Origin: Zeugodacus cucurbitae
Taxonomy: Eukaryota; Arthropoda; Insecta; Diptera; Tephritidae
Length of the DNA: 64,000 bases
Assembly (NCBI RefSeq): GCF_028554725.1
Contig: NC_071668.1
Coordinates: 24,344,501-24,408,500 of the forward strand
Direction: 5' to 3'
Made by a program: the position numbers and the translations under genes. The notes beneath the pieces are model-generated. The model was given only the letters and a program-made list of their open reading frames with translations. It had not been told where the DNA came from and did no database searches. Of this stretch, positions 35,636-47,799 are shown piece by piece (the stretch's first letter is position 1; each line of letters starts with the position of its first letter).

Positions 35636-36104
35636 AAGTATGACTCATAATGAAGGCAGTTTTTGTGTTGCAAAAACAAAACTAACTAACAAAACTAATT
35701 AAAATATAAAATTTGGTTAAATGGAAATGCTAACTTTTAAAACGCTTCTCGTAGCATTCCACGAATTTATATGGAGTATAAATATTCCAGATTATTTAAT
35801 TTTAATCCATTCCTCAAAAAGTGCGTACAACAAGTTCGCGCCAGTCGCTCGTCTCGCGAGTATAATTCACGATTGCCATTGCTATTGTAATATGCAAATA
35901 GATGCCGATAATGGCAGTGTCGTCCCGTCCAAGATGTGGGAAGGAGTGAAGATATAAACTACACTACGAGGTCTGTTCAAAAACTAAGGTGGATTTTCAA
36001 ATTTTGTGGGCAACTTAAATTCGATTATCGATTTTTTTCCCAATTTTTGACCCATTTTTTCAACCCCTACTTTTATCTTTTATCACGGACTTTTATGTCT
36101 CTCA
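35636..36104. other. intergenic, no gene seen
   Basis: A 78-codon frame at 35721-35957 shows a short stretch around 35875-35920 (CATTGCTATTGTAATATGCA) that faintly resembles the CDCNC exon of FREPs, but this is too weak to call. Confidence 0.35.
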
Positions 36105-36606
36105 CAATCTCAGCAAAACTTAATGATAACTGAAAGTTTGTTAGAAATTGGATTTTTTATAGAATTTCTATCAGCCCATTTAATAGGAATTTTCCGATTT
36201 ATACATAGGCCTCAAAATTATTCCTTAAATGGTTAAATGACCATATCCCTTTATTTTTTTATTGGTGTAATTGGTATACAGTAGCAAAAATTTCGTTAAA
36301 TTGTTAATTTTACCGGTAAGGCGAAAGTCATCAAGGACTATAACTATGTTGCAAAATAAACATTTTAATTTCAGTTAAATTTAGCTTTAAAGTAATGAAT
36401 ATTTTGATTATGATCATCAATTCAAAGACTACAGGAAAGTCGCCTCAATATACGCCAGTCATGATGCCGTGTGACTTTCCTATTACAAAAATTAAAGAAT
36501 GTATAAATAAATATTATTTTCATAAAACGTAAATTTCGGTTATATTTTGAACACATTTCCTAATATTTACATTTTTAATATTTACATGCTCCTTTTTAAC
36601 ATTTCT
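36105..36606. repeat. 3' flank shared with 2.06-2.82 kb (inverted duplication)
   Basis: Reverse complement of this block aligns with 2056-2815, including CCATTTAA-type sequence next to GGTCATTTAACC and the ACAGGAAAGTCGCCTC / GGAGGCGACTT pair. It lies immediately 3' of the dead FREP copy, as it does at the other site. Confidence 0.7.
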
Positions 36607-37573
36607 TTAGACACATCGATTTAAATTACGCAACATCAAGCGCGTAACGCAACTTTTTGTTGGCCGTATCATCATTTTGACATAACCTGTATGTAGTCTC
36701 TATTTAAGTTACTGCGAAATAAAAGATACATTATCACAACCTTTGTTAAGTAGAATATTTTTACCTTCTTTAGCAACTGCCAAACCACCAACCGCCTTCC
36801 TGAGTTTTTGCACAACTACCCCTCCAAATATCTATCACGAACGTACGTTGAAAATTTGTATCCCGATTGAGGTCTTGATGACTCGCCAGCATTTCCGGTA
36901 TAACCACCCACACTCTTCAAAATATAGCTTTCTAACTTATTCCCAATGAGCAAATCTGTATATTTTGCATAGTATATTGTGCCATTATTTCTTTTCATTG
37001 GAATATACAACTCTTGTTTACAGATGCTGGTGAGCGCGTGTATTTTTCCAAACCGATCCAATAGTTTCCCGTTATGTTAACAAATCCCTCCTTATAGACA
37101 TTCCAATCGCGAGTAGAATTTACGGAGCCACTTTCACGACTTTGAATAACTGTCCCGCCGCCCAAATCCATATCTTCTTCACAAAACACCTTCAATTCGT
37201 TGATATTAATCTTTTCGTGCTTAATTTTATAAACACCGCTCTTGCAGATTTTAGCTGCTGCTTCCATACAACTAGACTAGGTTCTGATATTCTGAAATAA
37301 ATTCTTAATATAAACACCTTCAAGAATTGGAGCAATAAATAGTAAGTTTTACCGAATCGCAATTAACTGCGTTTCGTCGTACGAAGGTTTAGCATCGATT
37401 GTATCTTGATCCATTCCCACATCTTCGACGATATCATCATTTACGACTAATTGCACAACAATTTGCAATTTGTCTTCGCACACCGTACATGTATTGTTAG
37501 CTTGAATAAAACCAAATCCATTTTGAAAAATTAAAATATAATGCAGCAAAATAATGGAAACAAAGCGAAACAT
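36607..37573 (-). pseudogene. FREP pseudogene, three exons, multiple frameshifts
   Basis: The exon layout matches the intact genes. Exon 1 is 37573-37353 (open, signal peptide MFRFVSIILLHYILI..., CTVC in place of CDCNC). Exon 2 is about 37291-36765 and exon 3 about 36711-36607. Exon 2 has a frame break just after the acceptor (CCTAGTCTAGTTGTATGG), a one-base loss after 'NYWIGLEK' (about 37050), another after FSTYVRD (about 36830), and TAA in place of the tyrosine codon before the last splice donor. In exon 3 the middle is deleted, leaving MMIRPTKSCVTRLML in frame only with itself. It cannot encode a fibrinogen domain. It is closest to the fragments at 1717-2055. Confidence 0.9.
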
Positions 37574-37912
37574 TTTTCCGCGAAACAGAACTAACTCAGG
37601 GAAATGAACGATTCTAAAATAATACATACATTGTATTCGATTTATTCTTTAATTTTAATGATTTGTTAACTACATATATAGATACGGTATAAAATAAACG
37701 TCGAACTCGCGAAGTTGAGGCAGTATATACTTATTATTTATTATCACTTTCCGCGAATTTGTTTTATAAATAACTGCATTTGTGTAGAGATATCGTAATT
37801 ATATATAATTCTTCAATATATATGTATGTACGAGTATATAACTTCATATTCGTTTATCAGAGAGGGTCAGTTCTAATTCGACGCCCATACGGTTCAAACG
37901 ATTCGCGGCAAA
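37574..37912. promoter_or_regulatory. shared upstream region of two divergent FREP copies
   Basis: 339 bp separate the ATG of the dead minus-strand copy (37573) and the intact plus-strand gene (37913). On the plus side a TATATAA box (about 37835-37841) lies 32-34 bases before GGTCAGTTC, an arthropod-type initiator (A at 37869), which predicts a leader of about 44 nt. I see no clear TATA box for the minus-strand copy. Confidence 0.5.
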
Positions 37913-39023
37913 ATGTTTCGCTTTCTTTTCTTTGTGTTGCTGAGTTTTATTTTAATTCTGCAGATAAAATATGGCCTCAGTCAGAATAACGATGAAAGTG
38001 CACTGTGTGATTGCAATTGTGATGTGCAAATAAATGTCGTGAAAAAATTATTGGAAGACTTGGATGAAGTGCGAAAGAATACAGATAAGATTTCAGACAT
38101 CGAAAAGCAGTTGGCAGTGAATCGGTAAATATTATAAATTATTTCTGCTCCTCTTGAAAATGTTTAAGCTTTTATAAACTATTTACATATACATTCGTGG
38201 CACTAATGAATAGTTATAGTTGTGCGCGTAGATTTTACTTATTTATCCTTTAACCTTACAGAGTATCAAAACCTTCTAGTTATATGGAAGTAAAACCACC
38301 TAGTTATATGGCAACGAATCCATCGAGTTGTATGGAAGCAGCCGCTAACAGCTTAAATAGTGGCGTCTATAAAATTAAGCTCGAAAAGTTGAATATCACC
38401 GACTTTGAGGTGTTTTGTGAACAAGACATCTATTTTGGAGGATGGTTAGTTATACAACGACGGCAAAGTGGCTCCGTGAATTTTAATAGAGATTGGAATG
38501 ACTATAAGGAGGGATTTGGTGATCTAACCGGAAACTATTGGATCGGTTTGGAAAAACTACATGCGCTCACCAACAGCTGTGAACAGGAGTTGTATGTTCA
38601 ACTGGACAGGCGTAGTGGCGAAAAACGCTATGCAAAATATTCCCTATTTCTTATTGGGGATGAGTCAGAGGACTACATTTTGAAGAGTGTGGGTGATTAT
38701 AGCGGAAATGCAGGCGATTCCTTAAGCCCTCAATCGGGATACAAATTTTCAACGTACGATCGTGATAATGATATTTGGGGTGGTGGAAGTTGTGCAAAGT
38801 TATATGAAGGCGGTTGGTGGTATCACAGTTGCTATAGAAGGTAAACAAGTTTTCATTATCAAAGCTTTTTATAAACTATCTTTTATTTCGCAGTCACTTA
38901 AATGGACTCTATGGAGATGATAATGCCGGTGTTAATTGGTGTGGCATAAGAGAATATGAATCTTTGACATTTGTACAAATGATGATACGACCAACAGCAA
39001 ATTGTTGGCGGCGTTGGAGATGA
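37913..39023 (+). CDS. secreted fibrinogen-related protein (FREP), 306 aa, three exons
   Basis: Exons 37913-38124, 38262-38840 and 38894-39023 (introns 137 and 53 bp, GT-AG, same phases as the 14963 gene) join to 921 nt with the only stop at 39021-39023. Start ATG 37913 gives MFRFLFFVLLSFILILQ, a signal peptide ending near residue 24 (GLSQ). CDCNC lies at 32-36, then an acidic helical linker (LLEDLDEVRKNTDKI). Exon 2 opens with three 8-residue repeats (PSSYMEVK, PPSYMATN, PSSCMEAA); the paralogue has one. The fibrinogen domain runs from about residue 94: WLVIQRRQSGSVNFNRDW, NYWIGLEKLHAL, calcium-site candidate TYDRDNDIWG, CAKLYEGGWWYHSCYR, NWCGIREYESLTF and MMIRPTANC. Likely a soluble recognition protein of hemolymph or a secretion; the ligand is unknown. 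Confidence 0.92.
38262..38345 (+). repeat. 24-nt in-frame tandem repeats at the start of FREP exon 2
   Basis: Three diverged 24-nt units start at about 38272 (CCTTCTAGTTATATGGAA), 38296 (CCACCTAGTTATATGGCA) and 38320 (CCATCGAGTTGTATGGAA). The last corresponds to the single unit present in the other FREP copies. They lengthen the linker by 16 residues. Confidence 0.75.
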
Positions 39024-41419
39024 ATTATTTACACTTAAATCAATATGCTTCACTAACTTAATTGTTTGTATTTAAGAGGTTATATTATTTTGGTCATGAT
39101 TAACGGTATAATTTCAATAATTTTTGTTAAATATTTAGTTCAAACTTTTTATTGTCGTAAAGCTACACTTTAATGCGCGATATGAGAGTTACGACGACTA
39201 CTTTCTCCAAAACTAATACTCGGCTCGACTTGAAATTTTAGCACAATATTATTGAATACATGTATTGATAACTGTTAACTGTTATAAGACCCATGTATTC
39301 CCTTAAAATATGCTTTTATTAATACTCTTATGTACAGAATTATGACAATTTTATATCAAATATATTATAATGATCGCATAAACTTTATTAAAAATAAAAT
39401 TTTAAATTTTTAAGAGTTGTAATTTGAGGTTAAAAACTGTTGAAGCTTGGCCTCATCTCTAATTGGTCTAATGTACATAGCTTTTTTTATTAAGCAAGTA
39501 TTGAATTTAATAGTCTTTTCGCACAGGAGCTAATTGATCAAATAAACGGCCTTTGATTGATCAATTTACCATACAAAATAAAGATCTTACTTTTCTACGG
39601 TACTCGACGGTAGATGTCGCTTTCGGAAATAATGACTGTGGTAATTGTGAAAATAACAATCAAGTGTTGAAACTTATCAACTTCTTATGAAAAGCTAAAA
39701 CAAAAATCTGTAACAGTTGATTGATTATCGAGTAGCTGGCAGTGTGAAGAACAAAAACTGGTTTCTCAATAAAATTTTTATTGATCAATTAATTTGGCTG
39801 TGCGAATCGTGTACCACAATTAAGTATCAAGTCTGGAATATTTATAAGTCAAAATTATTTACTTCGATCGGTACCACACCATAGATTGGCTATCTTGAAT
39901 TTATGATTTTCCTTAGGCTGCATGACTTTAAAGCTTGATTCGAATATTTCGAATATCTATAGCATAAGCTAAACTGATTGAATCGACTACCGTCTAATCT
40001 ACTGAATGCTAATTTAGTATGTAAAATTTTGCACACTTACATATGTAAGTATGTAGCTACTCGTTGACAAATGACGCCTGCTGTTGCTGATGATGTACTA
40101 GCTAAATTTTTTCTTGTTTTATTTAAATTATCTTTGAAAGCATTAATTAATTTCGAATTGAATTAGTGTAATAACGTCAATGAGGTGTCAGAATTGCTCA
40201 GATGTCAAATGTGCAATTAATTTCTCGGTAAGAAAATTAATTTCGCTCATGTTCTTCATTACTATGGTACACACACAGACACATAAACTTGTACACAGAC
40301 TCAAATGCCAACTAAAGCAAACATATATGTATATGTAAGTGCTATACAGATGTGTTTAATGTAAGCTTGTACACGTAAGTACCCACAACATCGACTAAAT
40401 TAATTTCACCGTATTATTTGGATAATCAATCAAATGAAGCGTTCTGAGGCGGTTTAAGTACATACATGTGTGTTTGTGCGCTTGTATGTTTCTATTAATA
40501 TTTGCTGCCCACTCACATGCTGCATAAATGATATGTTACGTATACGCAGTGTTGGCAATTTATTGCGGTCGACATACATGCCAACAATCATATGTGTATA
40601 TCAGTGTGTTGTGTGTGTGTTCCATGTTTGTTTACACACAAACACACGCCAGCAATTCTGTTGTATTTAAATGTGAATAAAACATGTATTTTCTTATTAA
40701 TGTATGTGAGAGAGTGTGTGTGTGCCATTTAGCAGCCGCATAAAATAGAAATATCGCTTTAGTATGTACATATGTAGTACGTAGTATGTAGGAGGTGTGA
40801 ATTTGACGTTGTACAGTGTGCTTTGTGTGCACGACTCCCGGCGCGTGCCATTGTTTATCCGCTTTCGTGTGTACTTATGTTGTGATTAATTGTAATTGCC
40901 GCAATATTAGTCAAAATGTCAACGATTATTTCATCATTAACTTCATTGCAACACCCTAATATGTTTACATGCCAGCGTTGTTTTATAATAAAATGTGCCG
41001 TTATTTTTTCGTTTCGTTCTTCTTCTACTTTATTTACTTGATAGAGGGGATGTAAATGTGTTGTATGCGCATATGTAAGGGAAAAGTAATTAAAATACAC
41101 GCTAATCTCTCATTCGATGAGCTGAAATTGAGATGGCATTAATAACAAATTGAACGCAAAAAATAATTGATGGAATACTCTGCTAATAAATATGAAGGAA
41201 ATTTATTTATTTATACCTTAAAATTATTTTTTTATCTCATCGTTCTGCCATAGAATAATCACCAATTAGCAAAAAAATTGTGATATACACGACACAATTC
41301 AGTGTTGAAGCAGAGCTGATTATAAGTTAAATTCAATTAACTTAGGAGACCAAATCGGAAACATCTCATACTTGAAGATCTACTAATTGATTCCGAAGTT
41401 AGGTTACAGGGCTTTCACG
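39024..41419. other. intergenic, no gene seen
   Basis: AT-rich with CACACA and GTGTGT tracts around 40260-40300 and 40600-40840. Short frames there are made of simple-repeat codons. No gene or mobile element could be supported. Confidence 0.5.
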
Positions 41420-41750
41420 CTCAAGTCTCTTTTATGGTACATTCGCAATGAAAATATCCATAAAGATCTTGGTATCCCTATGGCAAAGAAAGCAGTACAG
41501 GACAGCAGATTGAAATATATATCTAAACTCCGTGATCACCCAAACCCTTTGGCTAATGCTTTAGTACATTCCTGCGATCAAACACGCCTAAAAAGAAGGG
41601 ATATGCCTGCATACTAAAGAGCAACGTTTCACCAATACAGCTCAATCACTTGTTTGAGCTTGTCTAGTTTTTTAAATAGATTTAAGATTTTATAACTTAT
41701 TGTTAGGTTTAAATAAAATGCAGATTCAATATTAAAGTAATATTGAAAAA
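41420..41750 (+). pseudogene. Jockey-like retrotransposon 3' end
   Basis: From about 41437 the frame reads IRNENIHKDLGIPMAKK, then HPNPLANALVHSCDQTRLKR and a stop at 41615. This is nearly the same C-terminus as the element at 61118-62645. The 3' untranslated region also matches (CAATCACTTGTTTGAGCTTG, 'GCAGATTCAATA'). It ends in a short A-rich tail near 41750. About 330 bp of a 5'-truncated insertion. Confidence 0.8.
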
Positions 41751-41951
41751 AAGTCTCTTTTAGGTTTACTCTATTTATTACTATGAATTAATATAATACA
41801 TTACGATTTGTGTCCATAATATTTGAAGATAAAATGACGAGAGAGAAGCTGAAACTTATTTGGTGAATGTCTTTTAAAGGGAACGATCTCTAATGTAAAG
41901 TATTAAGCCATTAAATCGTTCGATGTAAATAGTTTGTGGAGATTTAGATAA

Positions 41952-42062
41952 ATATAGATATAGATATAGATATAGATATAGATATAGATATAGATATAGA
42001 TATAGATATAGATATAGATATAGATATAGATATAGATATAGATATAGATATAGATATAGATA
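41952..42062. repeat. (GATATA)n microsatellite
   Basis: About 18 nearly perfect copies of the hexamer TAGATA/GATATA over 110 bp, the longest pure simple repeat in the window. Confidence 0.95.
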
Positions 42063-43429
42063 AATTCTATAATAATCTCAATACTAATATAATAGTATAT
42101 ATAAAATATAATTTCATAATTTAATTTTAATTATATCATCTTTTTTTCGCAATACATCAAGTTGCACGCAACCTCAAGTGCCACATCAATTTTACGACTT
42201 CATTATGAATATTACAAATTTATAGTTGTAATCGCTTATGAGGTTTCTGGCCCTTGCCTGTGTATTTGCCACAAACTGAACTCCGTATGTATAGACCGCT
42301 AACAACAGCATAGTGCATCACCTGCCACCCTCCGGATGTCAAGTCAAATTACCACAATTGCCGTAACTTCATTGTGGTTAGCAAAACTTTTATTCAGAGC
42401 TGCCATACCCTCAAACACGTTTTCAAATGAAACATAATCATTTGTACATAAGTATGCTTGTATGTATGTATGCATGTGTATGAGAATATGTAAATATGAG
42501 TTAAATGTACTATGTCTGTAGTTTTCAACTAGCGCAATTATTAGGCGTGTGTGTGTGCGCGAAGCCACAACAACACACTGCAGTTTAACGGCTTATGAAA
42601 TGTTGGATTTATGTTTCAAATCGCTGCTAATGTGCTCAAGTAAAAGCAAACATGTTCATGCACATGTACCATATCCTCGTATACGAGTATAAATGTGTAA
42701 GTGCCGTTATGAGCTTGAGCATACCCACGTGTCTAAGCGTTGAGTGGTGGCTGCATTTCGCTGTTGACTTTTAGCTAAAACTTCCATAGAAGTTAGGCCC
42801 GAACGCAACAAGCCACATAAGCGCTGGCAGCAACAACAAAAACAATTCCCCAAATCATAATCACCATAATCTCATAATAATTTGCCACCATTCGGTTGGT
42901 TGTGGTCTCAACTTTGAGGATTCTTGGTTTTTTTTTATTCCATTCTGTTTCTACTTTTCATTAAAGTTCGAGTTGCTGCTTGTTGTTGTTTGCATGTGTG
43001 TTTTGCCTACGGTCGCCAACAAAGGTTTGAAGTGGAAAATTTAAATTCATTATAAGCATGCTTAAGCTAAGGTTGCTGTTTTACAACAACATCTTGCATA
43101 TATGCTACTTTAGTTGGGCAATATAGATACAAATAGCAGCCACATCTTCTAACTAAATTTGAAATGTTGTTTAAGATTTATCAAAGGTTTTTAATGAGTT
43201 TTTAATCTCATATAAGGAAATTGTTTAGCTATTACAAATGAACTAGAAAGGTGGCTAGTACCGTTTATATCGAATGCTGTCTTCTTAGTTAAATCTAGGT
43301 CAATGCAAATTCTAAAATTCTATAAGAAGCTTTTCTTTCCACTGACTAGTTTCTGAAATGTAAAAGTTTTTCATAAAATCTTCCCTCCGTTCGGAGGGGT
43401 CTTAAATGTAGAGCTTATACTCTTCTTCT
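42063..43429. other. intergenic, no gene seen
   Basis: Mixed composition with TATG repeats near 42450. No coding sequence recognised. Confidence 0.45.
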
Positions 43430-44395
43430 CGACTGAGGTAGGCACCGCTTACGCGGTTATAGCCGAGACCACAACAACGCGCCACGCATCTCTCCTTTTG
43501 GCAGTTTGACGCCAATTGGTAATACCATGTGAAGACAGGTCCTTCCCACTTGGTTCTTCCAGCGGAGTGGAGGTCTTCCTCTTCCTCGGCTTCCACCAGC
43601 GGGTAATGCATTGAACACTTTTAGAGCTGGAGCATTTTCGTCCATTCGAACAACATGACCAAGCCAGCGTAGCCGCTGAACTATGTCTTTATCGTCGAAT
43701 AACACATACAGGTCATCATTCCATCGTCTGCGGTATTCACCATAAATCTTCCACGAAACCTTTCTTTCAAAAACTCCTAGTGTCGTCTCATCGGATGTTG
43801 ACATCATCTACGCTTCTGCACCATAAAGTAGGACGGGAATGATGAGAGACTTGCAGAGTTCGGTTTTTGTACGTCGAGAGAGGACTTTCCTTTTCAATTG
43901 CTTACTCAGTCCAAAGTAGCACCTGTTGGCAAGACTGATTTTGCGTTGAATTTCGAGTCTGACATTGTTGGTGTTGTTAACGCTGGTTCCCAAGTAGACT
44001 AAACTATCTACGACTTCAAAGTTATGACCTGCAACAGTGACATGGGAGCCAAGACTCGATTGCGTTGACTCTTTGTTTGATCACAGGATATATTTCGTCT
44101 TGTCCTCATTCACCTCCAGACCCATACGCTTCGCTTCTTTATCTAGTCTGGAAAATTCAAAACAAACGGCGCGGTTGTTGCTACCGATTGTTATCAATAT
44201 CATCGGCATATGCCAGCAGCTGTACACTCCTATAGAAGATTGTACCTTCTCTATTTAGCTCTGCAGCTCGTATTATTTTCTCCAACATCAAGTTAAAGAA
44301 GTCGCACGATAGTGAGTTGCCCTGTCTGAAACCTTTTCGTGCTGTCGAAAGCAGCTTTAAAATCGACAAAGAGATGGTGTGTGTAGAGCATATTC
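43430..44395 (-). pseudogene. non-LTR retrotransposon RT fragment with internal deletion
   Basis: Minus-strand reading from 44395 gives LFVDFKAAFDS (RT motif A) joined at once to KGFRQGNSLSCDFFN (motif B), so the segment between was deleted. Next comes LLAYADDID (motif C, about 44200). Then, in other frames, NEDKTKY, 'SHVTVAGHNFEVVDSL' and LGTSVNNTNNVRLEIQRKI, LSRRTKTELCKSLIIPVLLY, VFERKVSWKIYG and RLRWLGHVVRMDENAPALKV, ending about PAGGSRGRGRPPLRWK. Several stops and frameshifts. It is a relic of the same general family as the fragment at 24190. The clade is not assigned with confidence. Confidence 0.85.
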
Positions 44396-45389
44396 AGTTT
44401 TCAAGAAAATATGAGATTATCTTGACATAAGAACAAATCTGATCGTTATTCCCGAGACGAGTAAAAACATATACTTTCATCTTTTATTATCATCTTATAA
44501 ATAGTCTTTAAAGTCGCCTTTAAGGTCATAAGAAGTAAATTTAAGGTTATATTGGACTATGAAATTATTATCGATCTCCGTTCGTGAATTTATTTTTATG
44601 ACCTCAAAACAAACCATAATTAACTTTTGACATTCCTTTGCAAAAAATTTGAATGATTCTAGCAGTTACTTAATAGCTGACACATAATTACATTTCTATC
44701 TCTATAAAGGAAATCCAGTTAAGGTGGAACTATTTTTTTATTTTGCCAAAGCCTTTCATAGTGAAAAGCTATCCACTAATGCTGCTCAAGTCCTTAGTTT
44801 ATTTGATCAGAATTTAATCAATTGGTTCCATGAATGTACATATATACTTTTGAAGGACGTTATTTGCTATTTACAAGACGGCTTAACTGTTTTACCATAC
44901 ACAGGTTTGGATATCCATATAAACATTAACTGGAGGGGAAATATTTATACCTTAAAACAAAAGTGGAGAAAGTCTTTTATTTAGTATCCTATGGTTAAAG
45001 AAGAGAGAAGCTCATGCCAATTCTTAGATATATAAAAAGGTCTTCTTGATCTACATACCTTAGTCAAAGTGAGCTTTGAAGTTCACTATCTTGTAGACTA
45101 GGTTTTGTTTATAATGGTCTCTCTAAGTAGTTGAAAAAGTCATATATGATGTCAAGGGTAATGGGAAATTTCTACATATAATTTTTCGGTGCAAATTTCA
45201 CATTTCACAAACTCTACAGTACAATTTCTTTTATCGCTATAGTTCAGTTCAAAAATAGAAAATCTTGGACCACAGACGTACTTCTTGAATGCTAACGGAA
45301 GAAGAACTGAAGTTCTTCAAAATATCTGAGAGACTTACCCATGTTTCCGGTAAAAAAATTATTAGAAGCATTGAGGTCTTCATGTTCGG
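44396..45389. other. intergenic, no gene seen
   Basis: The 86-codon frame at 44724-44984 shows no domain. Nothing else recognised. Confidence 0.45.
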
Positions 45390-45930
45390 TAGAAGTGGCC
45401 TTGAAAATTTAAGGTCTGATTTCGTCGATTTTTAGAAGGGCAATGTCACACAATTAATGTTCTGTTTCCATATCTTCACTAGTGCTTTCTTTATATATTG
45501 TAAAGAAAACGATTCAGATCGATTTCAAAATTGTGGTATATGGGAAGTAGGCGTGGTTGTAAACCGATTTGGCCTATTTTAATAACATACCATTGGAATC
45601 CCAGAAAAGTAGTAGAAGAGTTTTGTTGATTTACGAGTAAGGGGGGAGGCTGCGCCGGCTTTCAAAAAAAAAAAATTAAATCCAATTGCTTATTTCCTCC
45701 CTAGCCCGATCTTTTGTATCAAATTTATAGGCATTGCAGTGGTCCGATATCGCCCATCTACGAAAGCAACCTTCCAATGGGGAAAGAAACAAAGAAACAC
45801 GTGTACTAAGTTTCGTCAAGACGGGCAGACAGACAGTATATATAACTCTATATCTATGTAACTCTTTTAGTTTTGAGACATACAACCGTTATACGAATAA
45901 AACTATTATACTCTGTGCAACATGTTGGGA
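45390..45930 (-). repeat. dispersed non-coding repeat, copy F
   Basis: Inverted copy: 'GGAAGTAGGCGTGGTTGTAA', GGCATTGCAGTGGTCCGATA, TTTCGTCAAGACGGGCAGAC and ACATACAACCGTTATACGAA, ending ACTATTATACTCTGTGCAAC. Strongly diverged compared with C and D. Confidence 0.7.
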
Positions 45931-47799
45931 GAGTGTACAAATTACATATGAACAAAATACTTTCAAAGGCGACAGATAGTGCGATTGCCGGAAATAAATT
46001 GCAAAGAAATTAGTATTTTCTGGTACAAAATTTTATGGAAATTAATGTTGTTGCAATAGAAGGGAAATTGTAATAAAAAATATCAAATAAAATTGCAACA
46101 CATTAAATATTGAGCTACAAGTCACGGTCACGCCCACATAAACACATACCAAGCACACGAGCAAACGGAGTGTGGCTCTGTAGATTTATGTGCGTTAGTA
46201 ATTTGCATATGTGTGCTTTAGTTAGTTAGCGAGTGTGTGTTCTATTCGCCTTGCAGCAAATTACAACATGTGCTGCTGTGGCAGGCACACATAAACAACC
46301 ATACAAGTACACAAGGAGAATGGAGGAATTCGTGTCAGTGTGTTCAATTTGAATAGGTTCTTGCATTCGCTTTATTCTTCACTTAAATAATGCAATTTTA
46401 CTGCGCAGCAAACATTGCAAGGGCATGGAACGCCTGCTATTAGAAAAATGAGAAAATTGCTGCACTCACACAAATACACGCACCCTCACATATTGTATTT
46501 TGTGTCCTTTGCCCTAGGACTATGATACTACAGCTGCCGTCATTGTTACAACTATTACTCGAACTTCATTTCCTGTTTTGTTGTTGTTCTCCATAATCTA
46601 GCTGGCAGGCAGAATATTGGTATATGAATACCCTATACCCTATTCCACTTATACATATATGGTATAATATTGTAACGAAAATTGATACCAGAAGAAACCA
46701 GAAACGACAATCGAAATCGATAACTTGCCTGATTTATCCAGATATTGATATTCGTAGTTGCCAGAATGTTCGAGTGGCGATGTATTGCTAACAATCGACT
46801 ACATAAGGGCTGCCGGAATGTGTAGACCGCAGTACTAAAATCAATTTCCGATCCCTGAGTCATATGACTCCAAAACTGTATCCTTCATGTCTTCCGACTA
46901 GCGGATTTCCAACTCAAAGCACACATGTACCGAAATAATTTTGTACTATGATGAATATCACGAAAAATATCAATGATTACGCAATAGGATTTCTCTATCG
47001 ACATTTCATTCAGGGTATACAAATATACATATGTGTGACGTTTTCTGCCTAACTATGCCGCCCTTCCGTTTGTCTTGATATCTTTGGCAAGTGATTTTCA
47101 TACGAAATTTCCACTAACAGTTTGTGCAAAGTTATTAAAGCAGCCAACTCGAGCAGTTCGTACTTGCCATAGATAGCCTCAGACAGCCGACTCTGGTCCA
47201 CACACCAGCTTTCGTGGGTAGTGCTGCTACATACTAACGCAAACAATATTTTAACAAAGTTGTAATTGTGGCAGTGCTTACAAATAAAAGTCTATTTGAG
47301 CTGTTTGCCAAAGAACAAATATTCGCACTTTACTGCCTCGCCCACCGTAAAGTACTTATGTAACTGGGGTTTGGTGGGTGTGTGCAACTTACGAATTGTT
47401 ATGTATGCACGAGTAATGAAAGCAAGTTCATTACAAGTAAATACTTCTAATTGTTAGTTACTGAATTTCGTCTTCTAATTGAGTGTTTAATAAAAGTATT
47501 CGCATTTGTTGTAAATTTAGGCAGTGTTCCTTTACGGTAAAGTTGTTTGAAGCGCTGGTAATGTGCCATAATATATGACAGGTCAAGTTTATGATAACCA
47601 TTCAGCTTTCAAAAAGAATTTAGTAAATTACATATTATTATGGAAATGTTAATATTATTATGTAATATGTACTTATTATTTATAATTTATTTACATTATA
47701 AAGGTGAATTTGACCCTTAATGCTATTTGCTTTCATAATTGAAGCAAACACAACCTTCGCAGTCAATTTACATTGTTCTCATGCTCAGACCTGGCAAGA
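45931..47799. other. intergenic, no gene seen
   Basis: CA-rich microsatellite patches near 46140-46500. Short frames only, none with a recognisable domain. Confidence 0.5.

Noticed and set aside
35875..35920. Possible FREP exon 1 remnant (CATTGCTATTGTAATATGCA)
   Set aside because: The similarity to the CDCNC exon is about 40 bases and imperfect, with no flanking support.
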